Counted from the stretch's first letter, positions 1-11,297 are shown. The stretch: DNA of 64,000 nt from Strigamia acuminata (GCA_949358305.1 OX442320.1:4604259-4668258); one strand, 5' to 3'. Program-made: numbers and translations. The notes: generated by a model from the letters alone, not told the origin.

Positions 1-51
1 TATTGTTGAATACCATTATTAGCTTAGTGTTGTTACTAGGATACACTAACA
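1..51 (+). repeat. Probable 3' end of the Copia-A 5' LTR
   Basis: The stretch ends in ...ACTAACA, fitting an LTR end in CA. It is followed at 52 by TAGTATTAAGAGC, which loosely resembles the initiator-tRNA type primer-binding site of copia elements (TGGTATCAGAGC) but with mismatches. The matching end is missing from the 3' LTR, so the assignment is inferred from position only. Confidence 0.35.
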
Positions 52-167
52 TAGTATTAAGAGCGAACTAACATCGCAACACTGCACCCAGTTGCGATTA
101 CCAGTATTTCAAAGTGTTTTTGAGCAATCTTGTGTGTGTTTTTGGTGTGTTGGACACTAAATTCACA

Positions 168-3100
168 ATGGACACGGAAAAACTCGACCGGAAGATTACA
201 CTTTTGAATAGGACGAACTACGATACGTGGAAACAGCAAATCAAAGTGCTGTTGATGCACCACGGATGTTGGGCCTTCACCGATGGAACACAAGAAGCCC
301 TGGCACCGGGAGCGTCTTGGCGAGATCGCTCGGACTTTCAACTGCGAAAGGGGCGAGCTTTCAGCCTAATTTACTACGCCATTGAGGAGCAATACCACGA
401 ATTGCTCAGCGGGACCGAGGACGCGAAAACAGCGTGGGACACGCTTAAGACAAACTTCGAACCGGTCTCGAGGGCGAGGATAATACGTCTGTTGGACGAA
501 TTCTTCAATCTGAAGTATGACCCAGCGACGGAGACGATCGGCGTATTCGCGGCGAAGATACGCAATGCGGCGAAGCGATTAGCCGACGTCAAACACGACT
601 TGGACAATTTGTATCAGGCTTTCCAGCTCATCCGATACCTGCCACAAGAATACCAGTCAATTGTGCAGAGTATTTATCGATGGGACGATAAGGATTTCAC
701 ACTGGAAAAGGTTGAAGCGGAATTGGTCGCTGAGGAGGGCAGACTCGCGCAACAACGCAGAGATTCGGGCCAAGCGCCAATTACGGACGCTTTCAACATG
801 GGAACAAGCGCAAAGAGCAATGATAATTCGTCTAAATCCCAACAACAGCAAGGGAATAGCAGCCAAAACAACCGAGGCGGACAAAGGGGCGGCAAATCGA
901 ATTATCGAGGCGGCAAAAATTCGCGGAATTTCAGAGGAAATGCGACCGGATCATCACCACGGGGGCCGTGTTTTCGGTGCAATCAACCAGGGCACTGGGC
1001 AAGGGATTGCACAGCACAATTACCGTCGAATAACAGCCAGAACACAAATACAGCGGAAGAATTGGACACAAACATGTTCGATGTCGGTTTTCTCACCGAG
1101 TTGAGCGAAGAGGAGATGTTACAGTGCAGCGCAGCCAACAACTGTTGGATCTACGACACCGGGGCCACTGGACATTTCTGCAAAGACAGGAATCAATTCT
1201 TCAACTTCAAGGAAACCACAGGGACAATAAGCCAAGCGGATAAGAAGACTTTAATTCAGATTCAAGGCGTCGGGGACGTTTGCGTGATGTGTTTGGTTGG
1301 AAGTGAGACAATTCCAATCACATTGAAGAAAGTTTATTATGCGCCGGACATGCGACGAAATTTGTTGTCGGGACCGTGCATCGACGAAGCACGATGCAAA
1401 GTCGCCGTTGGCTCGGGACTGGTCAAGATATACGATCCTCAGTGGAAGAGACAGCTGATGGAAGGCGTGAAGAAGGATCGTTTGTACTACATCAAGCTAA
1501 GCGACCAGAAGCCGGACTTTGAGAAGTTACGACAAAAAGCGAATAACAGAGCGAACGTTGGCGAACAGAAGAAACAAGAGCCAACTATTTCAACACAAAG
1601 TACAACGAAGAGTGCATCTAATCCTGAGGAAGCAAGACTTTGGCATGAGCGGCTCGGCCATATCTATTTTCCAAGCGTCCAAGCAATGAGCAAAGGAGGT
1701 GCAGTAATTGGGTTGCCAGTTTTGGACGTGCCAATTACACAATGCGACGTTTGCACATTAGCCAAAAAGAAGGCGATTCCTCATAAGTCGTTGCCAGGAA
1801 TTAGATCGACAGAGCCACTCCAATTGCTACACATGGATGTATGTGGAGCATTTAGTACACCAACACTCTCGGGAAACATATACTTCTTAACTATCACGGA
1901 TGACTTCTCTCGTTATTCGACAGTGTACTTAATGAAGAAGAAGGACGAAGTATTTGACATTTTCCAAAAACACGTGAAACGAATAGAACGATTGCTTGGG
2001 AAATCGGTTCTCGCAATTCGTACGGATAACGGTATGGAGTTCTGCTCAAACAAGTTTGGAGAGTATCTCCAAGGTCTAGGAATCGCTCACGAGAGGACTA
2101 ACGCGTACACTCCAGTCCAAAATGGCGTTTCCGAGAGACTTAACCAGACATTAGCAAATGGAATGCGAGCGCTTGTGTACGATGCCGGCTTGGAACATCA
2201 ATTCTGGGGAGAAGCCATCCTGACTTTCAACTATCTCAGGAACAGGATCGCAAAGCTGAATTCGGACAAGACGCCGATGGAATTGTACTACGGACGCAAA
2301 CCATCACTCAGACATTTGAGAAAATTCGGGAGTTTATGCTTTGTGCAGAAAAGAATTCGAGATGGCAAAATCGACAACAAGAGTCTGCATGGCATTATGC
2401 TCGGGTATTCAAGAATCACGAAAGGATATCGAGTATGGCTGCCGGAGTTTTCCAAAGTAATTGAAACCAACGACGTGAAGTTCGTGGAGAGCAGGCGCGG
2501 TGTTGAAGGCGTGCTGGGCTTACCAGAAAAATACACGACATACATCGATAATTTGGACGACAATTTGGATAATGACAATGAACGCCAATATTATTCGGAT
2601 GAAGATGTCAGGCCGCCACTACCACCGCCAGTACCAGTAAAGAAGAAGGAAGATCCGCAACTGGAATTGCCCCCAGTTAAATTGAAATTTAGACTGCCAG
2701 ATGACAAGTTGCATCATAATTTACCAGAAGTGAAGTTGCAGGGCACTTTGCCACAACCCGGACAAGGACTTTTGAATCCAGTTCCAACTATTCCAGCACT
2801 AGTTTGGAAGAAAACGGAGAAAGTCAGACCGACTGGACAGAGAGATGTCGAGTACACGATCGAGGGCTACGACAAACCCAAGTTACGCTCGATACCCGAG
2901 GTGAAGCGTTACTGTACTGACCACAATCTTCGCGTACCAGAGCATCTGTTTGAGGACAAAAGGAAGAAAAAGCCCTCAGAATCAAACACGACGACAGATA
3001 GTCTTGACGTGGACTTTGACGATATCAATATCAACTTCGAAGCCAATCATCTAGAGGTCCACGTACCCGTACGTTATGAGGAGATTGCGACTTTACCCGA

Positions 3101-4637
3101 GAAGGATGAATGGCGCCAAGCGATGAACGATGAGATTGACACCATGCATGAGCGCGAGGTTTGGGAACTTGTTCCACCGCCGCCCAACACTAAGATAGTG
3201 GGTTGCAGATGGATTTATACGACCAAACAGAACGAAGAGGGAGAAATTGCACGTTATAAGGCGAGACTTGTCGCGCAAGGGTTTTCCCAAGTCTACGGTG
3301 AATCCTATGAGGAGACATTCTCACCCGTGGTAGACTTTTCAATCGTGCGCTTTATGTTCACGCTACTCGTCTGTATGCTCAAATGGTCATACATTCAGGC
3401 AGACGTCAAGTGTGCATACCTTTATGCAAAATTGCATAAAACAGTCTACATGCGCCAGCCAAAAGGTTTCATCATTGAAGGCAAGGAGAACTATGTCTGC
3501 AGACTCCTCCGAGCCATCTATGGCTTGCACCAGTCTGGAAGAGAATGGGGAATAGAACTGGAGGAGACTTTATTGAAATTAGGACTAGAACACGTCAATT
3601 GGTGCAATTGCGTTTATAAATACGGAGACATTGCGTATCTAATCGTCTACGTGGACGATATCGTTGTCTTCGGAAAGCAGTACGAAGATGCGATGAAAAT
3701 ACTCAACATGATTGGAACGCAATTCGATTTAGTGATTCTCGGACAAACGAAGAAGTTGCTAGGAGTCGAATTTCACTCGCACAAACAACAATTGGTTCTA
3801 CATCAAAGATCGTACGTGAACAAAGTGTTGTTGAAATTCAAAAATCACTTGGAACATGTGAAGATTCGATCTCAACCGATGACGAAAGCAACTGTTCTCA
3901 CGAAACGAGATTGTCCGGACACAATTGATGAATTCAAAGTCATGGAAGGAATTCCATATAGAAGCTTACTCGGATGTTTAGCATTCATCGCGTCGAGAAC
4001 AAGGCCCGACATGACTTATGCAGTGAACATCCTGAGCCAATTTCAATCGAATCCAGGGTGGGACCACTGGATTGCGCTGCTGGACTTACTCAGTTATCTG
4101 AGAACAACAAGAAACCACGGATTAATGTTGTTCCCGAATGATCGGATCGAGGTAATCGGATACAGCGACTCCGATTATGCGAACAACAGAGATGACCGAA
4201 TTTCCGTTGGAGGAACACTAGTGACTTTGGGTAGCACACCCATCTACTGGCGGACCTTTAAACAACGGAACGTGACACTGTCAACGATGGAGGCGGAGTA
4301 CATAGCCCTCACAGAAACTGTTAAGGACTATATTTGGATTGTTCGTGTTCTGCACGAAATATCCCCAGAATTGGCTGGAAGATTCTCTCATTATGTCATG
4401 TGCGACAACATATCAGCAGTGGACTTCACAAAATCTTGTGTTGAGAACAGGAAAACAAAGCACATTGACATCCGTTACCATTTTATAAGAGAACTTGTTA
4501 AAAGAGATAATCTTCTAATCGTTCACGTAGGCACAAAGTCCAATCATGCCGACATTTTTACAAAGTCAGTTGACAAAGCTGACCTGGTAAAGTTTTGCGA
4601 TCGCTTCTTAGTTGATTTAAGCACTTTGCGGGCTTAA
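168..4637 (+). CDS. Copia-A gag-pol polyprotein (1489 aa)
   Basis: This single ORF encodes capsid, protease, integrase and reverse transcriptase/RNase H. The ATG at 168 (MDTEKLDRK) is preferred over the in-frame ATG at 114, because the 18 extra residues precede the usual copia gag start. Visible motifs, numbered from 168: gag domain with LNRTNYDTWK near the start; CCHC zinc knuckle CFRCNQPGHWARDC at 268-281; protease DTGA at 330; integrase His/Cys zinc site (LWHERLGH at about 492, CDVC downstream); integrase triad D557, D620, E656, a D,D(35)E spacing; reverse transcriptase YVDD at 1161; RNase H starting YSDSDYA at about 1332 and ending in the STMEAEY block. Length is normal for copia. No frameshift or stop is seen, so it could be active if the LTRs were complete. 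It is only distantly related to Copia-B and Copia-C. Confidence 0.93.
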   Translation: MDTEKLDRKITLLNRTNYDTWKQQIKVLLMHHGCWAFTDGTQEALAPGASWRDRSDFQLRKGRAFSLIYYAIEEQYHELLSGTEDAKTAWDTLKTNFEPVSRARIIRLLDEFFNLKYDPATETIGVFAAKIRNAAKRLADVKHDLDNLYQAFQLIRYLPQEYQSIVQSIYRWDDKDFTLEKVEAELVAEEGRLAQQRRDSGQAPITDAFNMGTSAKSNDNSSKSQQQQGNSSQNNRGGQRGGKSNYRGGKNSRNFRGNATGSSPRGPCFRCNQPGHWARDCTAQLPSNNSQNTNTAEELDTNMFDVGFLTELSEEEMLQCSAANNCWIYDTGATGHFCKDRNQFFNFKETTGTISQADKKTLIQIQGVGDVCVMCLVGSETIPITLKKVYYAPDMRRNLLSGPCIDEARCKVAVGSGLVKIYDPQWKRQLMEGVKKDRLYYIKLSDQKPDFEKLRQKANNRANVGEQKKQEPTISTQSTTKSASNPEEARLWHERLGHIYFPSVQAMSKGGAVIGLPVLDVPITQCDVCTLAKKKAIPHKSLPGIRSTEPLQLLHMDVCGAFSTPTLSGNIYFLTITDDFSRYSTVYLMKKKDEVFDIFQKHVKRIERLLGKSVLAIRTDNGMEFCSNKFGEYLQGLGIAHERTNAYTPVQNGVSERLNQTLANGMRALVYDAGLEHQFWGEAILTFNYLRNRIAKLNSDKTPMELYYGRKPSLRHLRKFGSLCFVQKRIRDGKIDNKSLHGIMLGYSRITKGYRVWLPEFSKVIETNDVKFVESRRGVEGVLGLPEKYTTYIDNLDDNLDNDNERQYYSDEDVRPPLPPPVPVKKKEDPQLELPPVKLKFRLPDDKLHHNLPEVKLQGTLPQPGQGLLNPVPTIPALVWKKTEKVRPTGQRDVEYTIEGYDKPKLRSIPEVKRYCTDHNLRVPEHLFEDKRKKKPSESNTTTDSLDVDFDDININFEANHLEVHVPVRYEEIATLPEKDEWRQAMNDEIDTMHEREVWELVPPPPNTKIVGCRWIYTTKQNEEGEIARYKARLVAQGFSQVYGESYEETFSPVVDFSIVRFMFTLLVCMLKWSYIQADVKCAYLYAKLHKTVYMRQPKGFIIEGKENYVCRLLRAIYGLHQSGREWGIELEETLLKLGLEHVNWCNCVYKYGDIAYLIVYVDDIVVFGKQYEDAMKILNMIGTQFDLVILGQTKKLLGVEFHSHKQQLVLHQRSYVNKVLLKFKNHLEHVKIRSQPMTKATVLTKRDCPDTIDEFKVMEGIPYRSLLGCLAFIASRTRPDMTYAVNILSQFQSNPGWDHWIALLDLLSYLRTTRNHGLMLFPNDRIEVIGYSDSDYANNRDDRISVGGTLVTLGSTPIYWRTFKQRNVTLSTMEAEYIALTETVKDYIWIVRVLHEISPELAGRFSHYVMCDNISAVDFTKSCVENRKTKHIDIRYHFIRELVKRDNLLIVHVGTKSNHADIFTKSVDKADLVKFCDRFLVDLSTLRA

Positions 4638-4668
4638 TAAGGAATGAGATAATACGGGGGGCCGAATG

Positions 4669-4984
4669 TTAAGATATAATGTATATTGATAAGCAATCAC
4701 TTTTACAACATGTGTGCATATATGTCTTTGCGTATTATCACGTAACTAAGTGTTAGTGTATGTGTTTGGCCAACGCGAGTGATCGCAATGTTTGTTTACA
4801 TACAGTGTCTGTATGCTGCCTACAGGTGGCGCTGATTGCATTGAGGTCATGTGACCAATCAATAAAGATCACTTGATGTTTTGGTTCTCACCTGTTAACA
4901 TGATGTCTCTTTCTTTCACCTGATGTGTTTTTCCAATCCACTACATTTGTCACTATTTGCAGAAGTTTGCAACACTATTCAACA
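4669..4984 (+). repeat. Copia-A 3' LTR, truncated
   Basis: It begins TGTTAAGATATAATG right after a purine tract and contains an AATAAA polyadenylation signal (about 4861) and a CAGGTGGCGCT motif (4823-4833). The expected terminal CA end, seen at base 51 of the 5' side, is absent. The sequence passes directly into the 9-bp satellite at 4985. Confidence 0.65.
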
Positions 4985-6304
4985 GTTACGTCGGTTACGT
5001 CGGTTACGTCGGTTACGTCGGTTACGTCGGTTACGTCGGTTACGTCGGTTACGTCGGTTACGTCGGTTACGTCGGTTACGTCGGTTACGTCGGTTACGTC
5101 GGTTACGTCGGTTACGTCGGTTACGTCGGTTACGTCGGTTACGTCGGTTACGTCGGTTACGTCGGTTACGTCGGTTACGTCGGTTACGTCGGTTACGTCG
5201 GTTACGTCGGTTACGTCGGTTACGTCGGTTACGTCGGTTACGTCGGTTACGTCGGTTACGTCGGTTACGTCGGTTACGTCGGTTACGTCGGTTACGTCGG
5301 TTACGTCGGTTACGTCGGTTACGTCGGTTACGTCGGTTACGTCGGTTACGTCGGTTACGTCGGTTACGTCGGTTACGTCGGTTACGTCGGTTACGTCGGT
5401 TACGTCGGTTACGTCGGTTACGTCGGTTACGTCGGTTACGTCGGTTACGTCGGTTACGTCGGTTACGTCGGTTACGTCGGTTACGTCGGTTACGTCGGTT
5501 ACGTCGGTTACGTCGGTTACGTCGGTTACGTCGGTTACGTCGGTTACGTCGGTTACGTCGGTTACGTCGGTTACGTCGGTTACGTCGGTTACGTCGGTTA
5601 CGTCGGTTACGTCGGTTACGTCGGTTACGTCGGTTACGTCGGTTACGTCGGTTACGTCGGTTACGTCGGTTACGTCGGTTACGTCGGTTACGTCGGTTAC
5701 GTCGGTTACGTCGGTTACGTCGGTTACGTCGGTTACGTCGGTTACGTCGGTTACGTCGGTTACGTCGGTTACGTCGGTTACGTCGGTTACGTCGGTTACG
5801 TCGGTTACGTCGGTTACGTCGGTTACGTCGGTTACGTCGGTTACGTCGGTTACGTCGGTTACGTCGGTTACGTCGGTTACGTCGGTTACGTCGGTTACGT
5901 CGGTTACGTCGGTTACGTCGGTTACGTCGGTTACGTCGGTTACGTCGGTTACGTCGGTTACGTCGGTTACGTCGGTTACGTCGGTTACGTCGGTTACGTC
6001 GGTTACGTCGGTTACGTCGGTTACGTCGGTTACGTCGGTTACGTCGGTTACGTCGGTTACGTCGGTTACGTCGGTTACGTCGGTTACGTCGGTTACGTCG
6101 GTTACGTCGGTTACGTCGGTTACGTCGGTTACGTCGGTTACGTCGGTTACGTCGGTTACGTCGGTTACGTCGGTTACGTCGGTTACGTCGGTTACGTCGG
6201 TTACGTCGGTTACGTCGGTTACGTCGGTTACGTCGGTTACGTCGGTTACGTCGGTTACGTCGGTTACGTCGGTTACGTCGGTTACGTCGGTTACGTCGGT
6301 TACG
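4985..6304. repeat. 9-bp tandem array A (GGTTACGTC), about 147 copies
   Basis: The array is 1320 bp of a perfect 9-bp repeat with no visible variant copy. Because 9 is a multiple of 3, four reading frames are open by arithmetic (GYV, RLR, VTS and, on the other strand, VTD repeats); these are not genes. The left edge is the truncated Copia-A LTR. The right edge is the start of a 280-bp satellite monomer (CCAACGGGAATC). Confidence 0.97.
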
Positions 6305-6481
6305 CCAACGGGAATCGACTTTTTAGCGCATTTTATACGTCTTAAGCATGTTTTTGGCACTTTTTAAAATTTGTCAAAAAAGCAAAGGCTAATGTATGGA
6401 GAAATGGCCAAAAATTGAAAAAGTTCCAGAAACGTGCTGGTTAGACGTAAAATGAGCTGAAAAATCGATTCCCGTGTGCGC

Positions 6482-6581
6482 AATTTGCATATCTGGCACT
6501 GTTGCAGAGATATAAGCAAAAAACAGACTTTTTGAACAGAAAAAGTGGTGTATCTCTGCAACGGTGCCAGATATGCAAATT
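6482..6581. repeat. Hairpin of the 280-bp monomer (representative copy)
   Basis: Arms at 6482-6512 and 6551-6581 are reverse complements over 31 bp with one mismatch (CTGTTG against CCGTTG). The loop is 38 nt. The same hairpin occurs in every full monomer of the window. Such arms could form a cruciform in DNA or a stem-loop in RNA; which, if either, matters is not shown by sequence. Confidence 0.85.
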
Positions 6582-6847
6582 CCGCCAACGGGAATCGACT
6601 TTTTAGCGCATTTTATACGTCTTAAGCATGTTTTTGGCACTTTTTAAAATTTGTCAAAAAAGCAAAGGCTAATGTATGGAGAAATGGCCAAAAATTGAAA
6701 AAGTTCCAGAAACGTGCTGGTTAGACGTAAAATGAGCTGAAAAATCGATTCCCGTGTGCGCAATTTGCATATCTGGCACTGTTGCAGAGATATAAGCAAA
6801 AAACAGACTTTTTGAACAGAAAAAGTGGTGTATCTCTGCAACGGTGC

Positions 6848-7414
6848 TGTTAAATTTGCATAAGTTTAAATCAATACAAATCTACCAAACAAATTTCCAA
6901 AGTCCTGGATACAAGTGGATGAATAAAGTTGAGATGGTGGTGAAATTCAAAGATGGCGTTGGAGCAAAGTAAAAGCACAACCACACGTTTTAGAGGTAAA
7001 AAGTACACTGGTTTTTATTCTTATTTTAAACACAAAAGGAAAGGTAGAGGAATGTGGATGACGTGTTCAGAGCACCAATGAAAACGGTGCTTGCACGTTA
7101 GGAAAAACCCCACCAATTAAGGGATTAACGTGGGGGTAAAACATCAGTTGAATTTGAAACAGGTCACCACACTCGAAATAAAACATCAACATAAATCTAC
7201 AAAAAATGTAATATTTAAAAGTATAAATGTGAAATATATCAATATCAAACTCAATCAATTAATTAGAAATATCCAATCACCAATATAAAATGAAACAACA
7301 AATCAAGTAAAATATGGAAATACAAATAGCAATGTAATGTAAAATGGAAATACCAATATGACACAATAATCGAACAATAATTCACTTTACGCGTAAAATC
7401 ATCCGATTTTCACA
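6848..7414. mobile_element. Solo LTR (567 bp) inside a satellite monomer
   Basis: The insert starts TGTTAAATTTGC and ends GATTTTCACA, the TG...CA pattern of an LTR. It is flanked by a 5-bp direct duplication GGTGC (6843-6847 and 7415-7419). Removing it with one GGTGC copy restores the monomer exactly. Nothing coding is present, so it is a solo LTR left by recombination between the two LTRs of a full element. It does not match the LTRs of Copia-A, B, C or Gypsy-D by eye. Orientation is unclear: AATAAA occurs on both strands. Confidence 0.82.
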
Positions 7415-7979
7415 GGTGCCAGATATGCAAATTCCGCCAACGGGAATCGACTTTTTAGCGCATTTTATACGTCTTAAGCATGTTTTTGGCACTTTTTAAA
7501 ATTTGTCAAAAAAGCAAAGGCTAATGTATGGAGAAATGGCCAAAAATTGAAAAAGTTCCAGAAACGTGCTGGTTAGACGTAAAATGAGCTGAAAAATCGA
7601 TTCCCGTGTGCGCAATTTGCATATCTGGCACTGTTGCAGAGATATAAGCAAAAAACAGACTTTTTGAACAGAAAAAGTGGTGTATCTCTGCAACGGTGCC
7701 AGATATGCAAATTCCGCCAACGGGAATCGACTTTTTAGCGCATTTTATACGTCTTAAGCATGTTTTTGGCACTTTTTAAAATTTGTCAAAAAAGCAAAGG
7801 CTAATGTATGGAGAAATGGCCAAAAATTGAAAAAGTTCCAGAAACGTGCTGGTTAGACGTAAAATGAGCTGAAAAATCGATTCCCGTGTGCGCAATTTGC
7901 ATATCTGGCACTGTTGCAGAGATATAAGCAAAAAACAGACTTTTTGAACAGAAAAAGTGGTGTATCTCTGCAACGGTGC

Positions 7980-8546
7980 TGTTAAATTTGCATAAGTTTA
8001 AATCAATACAAATCTACCAAACAAATTTCCAAAGTCCTGGATACAAGTGGATGAATAAAGTTGAGATGGTGGTGAAATTCAAAGATGGCGTTGGAGCAAA
8101 GTAAAAGCACAACCACACGTTTTAGAGGTAAAAAGTACACTGGTTTTTATTCTTATTTTAAACACAAAAGGAAAGGTAGAGGAATGTGGATGACGTGTTC
8201 AGAGCACCAATGAAAACGGTGCTTGCACGTTAGGAAAAACCCCACCAATTAAGGGATTAACGTGGGGGTAAAACATCAGTTGAATTTGAAACAGGTCACC
8301 ACACTCGAAATAAAACATCAACATAAATCTACAAAAAATGTAATATTTAAAAGTATAAATGTGAAATATATCAATATCAAACTCAATCAATTAATTAGAA
8401 ATATCCAATCACCAATATAAAATGAAACAACAAATCAAGTAAAATATGGAAATACAAATAGCAATGTAATGTAAAATGGAAATACCAATATGACACAATA
8501 ATCGAACAATAATTCACTTTACGCGTAAAATCATCCGATTTTCACA
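7980..8546. mobile_element. Second copy of the 567-bp solo LTR
   Basis: This copy lies exactly 1132 bp from the first, with the same GGTGC flanks. It was therefore copied together with the surrounding satellite by unequal exchange and is not a second insertion. Confidence 0.82.
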
Positions 8547-8568
8547 GGTGCCAGATATGCAAATTCCG

Positions 8569-9592
8569 CCAACGGGAATCGACTTTTTAGCGCATTTTAT
8601 ACGTCTTAAGCATGTTTTTGGCACTTTTTAAAATTTGTCAAAAAAGCAAAGGCTAATGTATGGAGAAATGGCCAAAAATTGAAAAAGTTCCAGAAACGTG
8701 CTGGTTAGACGTAAAATGAGCTGAAAAATCGATTCCCGTGTGCGCAATTTGCATATCTGGCACTGTTGCAGAGATATAAGCAAAAAACTGACTTTTTGAA
8801 CAGAAAAAGTGGTGTATCTCTGCAACGGTGCCAGATATGCAAATTCCGCCAACGGGAATCGACTTTTTAGCGCATTTTATACGTCTTAAGCATGTTTTTG
8901 GCACTTTTTAAAATTTGTCAAAAAAGCAAAGGCTAATGTATGGAGAAATGGCCAAAAATTGAAAAAGTTCCAGAAACGTGCTGGTTAGACGTAAAATGAG
9001 CTGAAAAATCGATTCCCGTGTGCGCAATTTGCATATCTGGCACTGTTGCAGAGATATAAGCAAAAAACTGACTTTTTGAACAGAAAAAGTGGTGTATCTC
9101 TGCAACGGTGCCAGATATGCAAATTCCGCCAACGGGAATCGACTTTTTAGCGCATTTTATACGTCTTAAGCATGTTTTTGGCACTTTTTAAAATTTGTCA
9201 AAAAAGCAAAGGCTAATGTATGGAGAAATGGCCAAAAATTGAAAAAGTTCCAGAAACGTGCTGGTTAGACGTAAAATGAGCTGAAAAATCGATTCCCGTG
9301 TGCGCAATTTGCATATCTGGCACTGTTGCAGAGATATAAGCAAAAAACTGACTTTTTGAACAGAAAAAGTGGTGTATCTCTGCAACGGTGCCAGATATGC
9401 AAATTCCGCCAACGGGAATCGACTTTTTAGCGCATTTTATACGTCTTAAGCATGTTTTTGGCACTTTTTAAAATTTGTCAAAAAAGCAAAGCCTAATGTA
9501 TGGAGAAATGGCCAAAAATTGAAAAAGTTCCAGAAACGTGCTGGTTAGACGTAAAATGAGCTGAAAAATCGATTCCCGTGTGCGCAATTTGC
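8569..9592. repeat. 280-bp satellite monomers, 3 full plus 1 partial
   Basis: Monomers start at 8569, 8849, 9129 and 9409. The last one keeps its first 184 bp and stops at GCGCAATTTGC, just where the left hairpin arm would begin; a 9-bp array follows. The last monomer carries a private change (AAAGCCTAATG for AAAGGCTAATG), shared with the monomer before array C. Confidence 0.95.
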
Positions 9593-10553
9593 GGTTACGT
9601 CGGTTACGTCGGTTACGACGGTTACGTCGGTTACGACGGTTACGTCGGTTACGTCGGTTACGTCGGTTACGTCGGTTACGTCGGTTACGTCGGTTACGTC
9701 GGTTACGTCGGTTACGTCGGTTACGTCGGTTACGTCGGTTACGTCGGTTACGTCGGTTACGTCGGTTACGTCGGTTACGTCGGTTACGTCGGTTACGTCG
9801 GTTACGTCGGTTACGTCGGTTACGTCGGTTACGTCGGTTACGTCGGTTACGTCGGTTACGTCGGTTACGTCGGTTACGTCGGTTACGTCGGTTACGTCGG
9901 TTACGTCGGTTACGTCGGTTACGTCGGTTACGTCGGTTACGTCGGTTACGTCGGTTACGTCGGTTACGTCGGTTACGTCGGTTACGTCGGTTACGTCGGT
10001 TACGTCGGTTACGTCGGTTACGTCGGTTACGTCGGTTACGTCGGTTACGTCGGTTACGTCGGTTACGTCGGTTACGTCGGTTACGTCGGTTACGTCGGTT
10101 ACGTCGGTTACGTCGGTTACGTCGGTTACGTCGGTTACGTCGGTTACGTCGGTTACGTCGGTTACGTCGGTTACGTCGGTTACGTCGGTTACGTCGGTTA
10201 CGTCGGTTACGTCGGTTACGTCGGTTACGTCGGTTACGTCGGTTACGTCGGTTACGTCGGTTACGTCGGTTACGTCGGTTACGTCGGTTACGTCGGTTAC
10301 GTCGGTTACGTCGGTTACGTCGGTTACGTCGGTTACGTCGGTTACGTCGGTTACGTCGGTTACGTCGGTTACGTCGGTTACGTCGGTTACGTCGGTTACG
10401 TCGGTTACGTCGGTTACGTCGGTTACGTCGGTTACGTCGGTTACGTCGGTTACGTCGGTTACGTCGGTTACGTCGGTTACGTCGGTTACGTCGGTTACGT
10501 CGGTTACGTCGGTTACGTCGGTTACGTCGGTTACGTCGGTTACGTCGGTTACG
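9593..10553. repeat. 9-bp tandem array B, about 107 copies
   Basis: This is the same GGTTACGTC repeat, 961 bp long. Near its left edge two copies read GGTTACGACG (GAC for GTC); the rest is uniform. It replaces the hairpin part of a 280-bp monomer: the left flank ends GCGCAATTTGC and the right flank starts a fresh monomer at CCAACGGG. Confidence 0.97.
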
Positions 10554-11297
10554 CCAACGGGAATCGACTTTTTAGCGCATTTTATACGTCTTAAGCATGT
10601 TTTTGGCACTTTTTAAAATTTGTCAAAAAAGCAAAGGCTAATGTATGGAGAAATGGCCAAAAATTGAAAAAGTTCCAGAAACGTGCTGGTTAGACGTAAA
10701 ATGAGCTGAAAAATCGATTCCCGTGTGCGCAATTTGCATATCTGGCACTGTTGCAGAGATATAAGCAAAAAACTGACTTTTTGAACAGAAAAAGTGGTGT
10801 ATCTCTGCAACGGTGCCAGATATGCAAATTCCGCCAACGGGAATCGACTTTTTAGCGCATTTTATACGTCTTAAGCATGTTTTTGGCACTTTTTAAAATT
10901 TGTCAAAAAAGCAAAGGCTAATGTATGGAGAAATGGCCAAAAATTGAAAAAGTTCCAGAAACGTGCTGGTTAGACGTAAAATGAGCTGAAAAATCGATTC
11001 CCGTGTGCGCAATTTGCATATCTGGCACTGTTGCAGAGATATAAGCAAAAAACTGACTTTTTGAACAGAAAAAGTGGTGTATCTCTGCAACGGTGCCAGA
11101 TATGCAAATTCCGCCAACGGGAATCGACTTTTTAGCGCATTTTATACGTCTTAAGCATGTTTTTGGCACTTTTTAAAATTTGTCAAAAAAGCAAAGCCTA
11201 ATGTATGGAGAAATGGCCAAAAATTGAAAAAGTTCCAGAAACGTGCTGGTTAGACGTAAAATGAGCTGAAAAATCGATTCCCGTGTGCGCAATTTGC
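10554..11297. repeat. 280-bp satellite monomers between arrays B and C
   Basis: Monomers start at 10554, 10834 and 11114, the third truncated at GCGCAATTTGC as at 9592. Together with array B they form a second higher-order unit: the start of array B (9593) and the start of array C (11298) are 1705 bp apart and have the same flanks and the same variant copies. Confidence 0.95.

Larger units (their letters stand above)
1..4984 (+). mobile_element. Copia-A, Ty1/copia LTR retrotransposon, truncated at both window edge and 3' LTR
   Basis: A copia-type element lies in + orientation. It has a probable end of the 5' LTR (1-51), a short leader, one long gag-pol ORF, a purine-rich tract (GGGGGGCCGAA, about 4657-4667) and the start of a 3' LTR (TGTTAAG, 4669). 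The domain order protease, integrase, reverse transcriptase, RNase H is diagnostic of Ty1/copia. The 3' LTR stops where the 9-bp satellite begins at 4985. The sequence of bases 1-51 is not found downstream of the ORF, so the 3' LTR has lost its end and no target-site duplication can be read. The coding region itself is intact. Confidence 0.9.
6305..8568. repeat. 1132-bp higher-order satellite unit, two tandem copies
   Basis: Each unit (6305-7436 and 7437-8568) holds one full 280-bp monomer and a second monomer interrupted by a 567-bp solo LTR. The two units look identical at every position compared. The monomer begins CCAACGGGAATCG and ends in a near-perfect 31-bp inverted repeat (6482-6512 against 6551-6581, one mismatch) around a 38-nt loop. 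Short minus-strand ORFs recur in every monomer only because the monomers are identical. Confidence 0.95.

Noticed and set aside
4925-6367. Long repeat-protein ORFs (GYV, RLR, VTS, VTD) in the 9-bp arrays
   Set aside because: A 9-bp repeat without stop triplets is open in several frames on both strands by arithmetic; there is no codon or start-site evidence.
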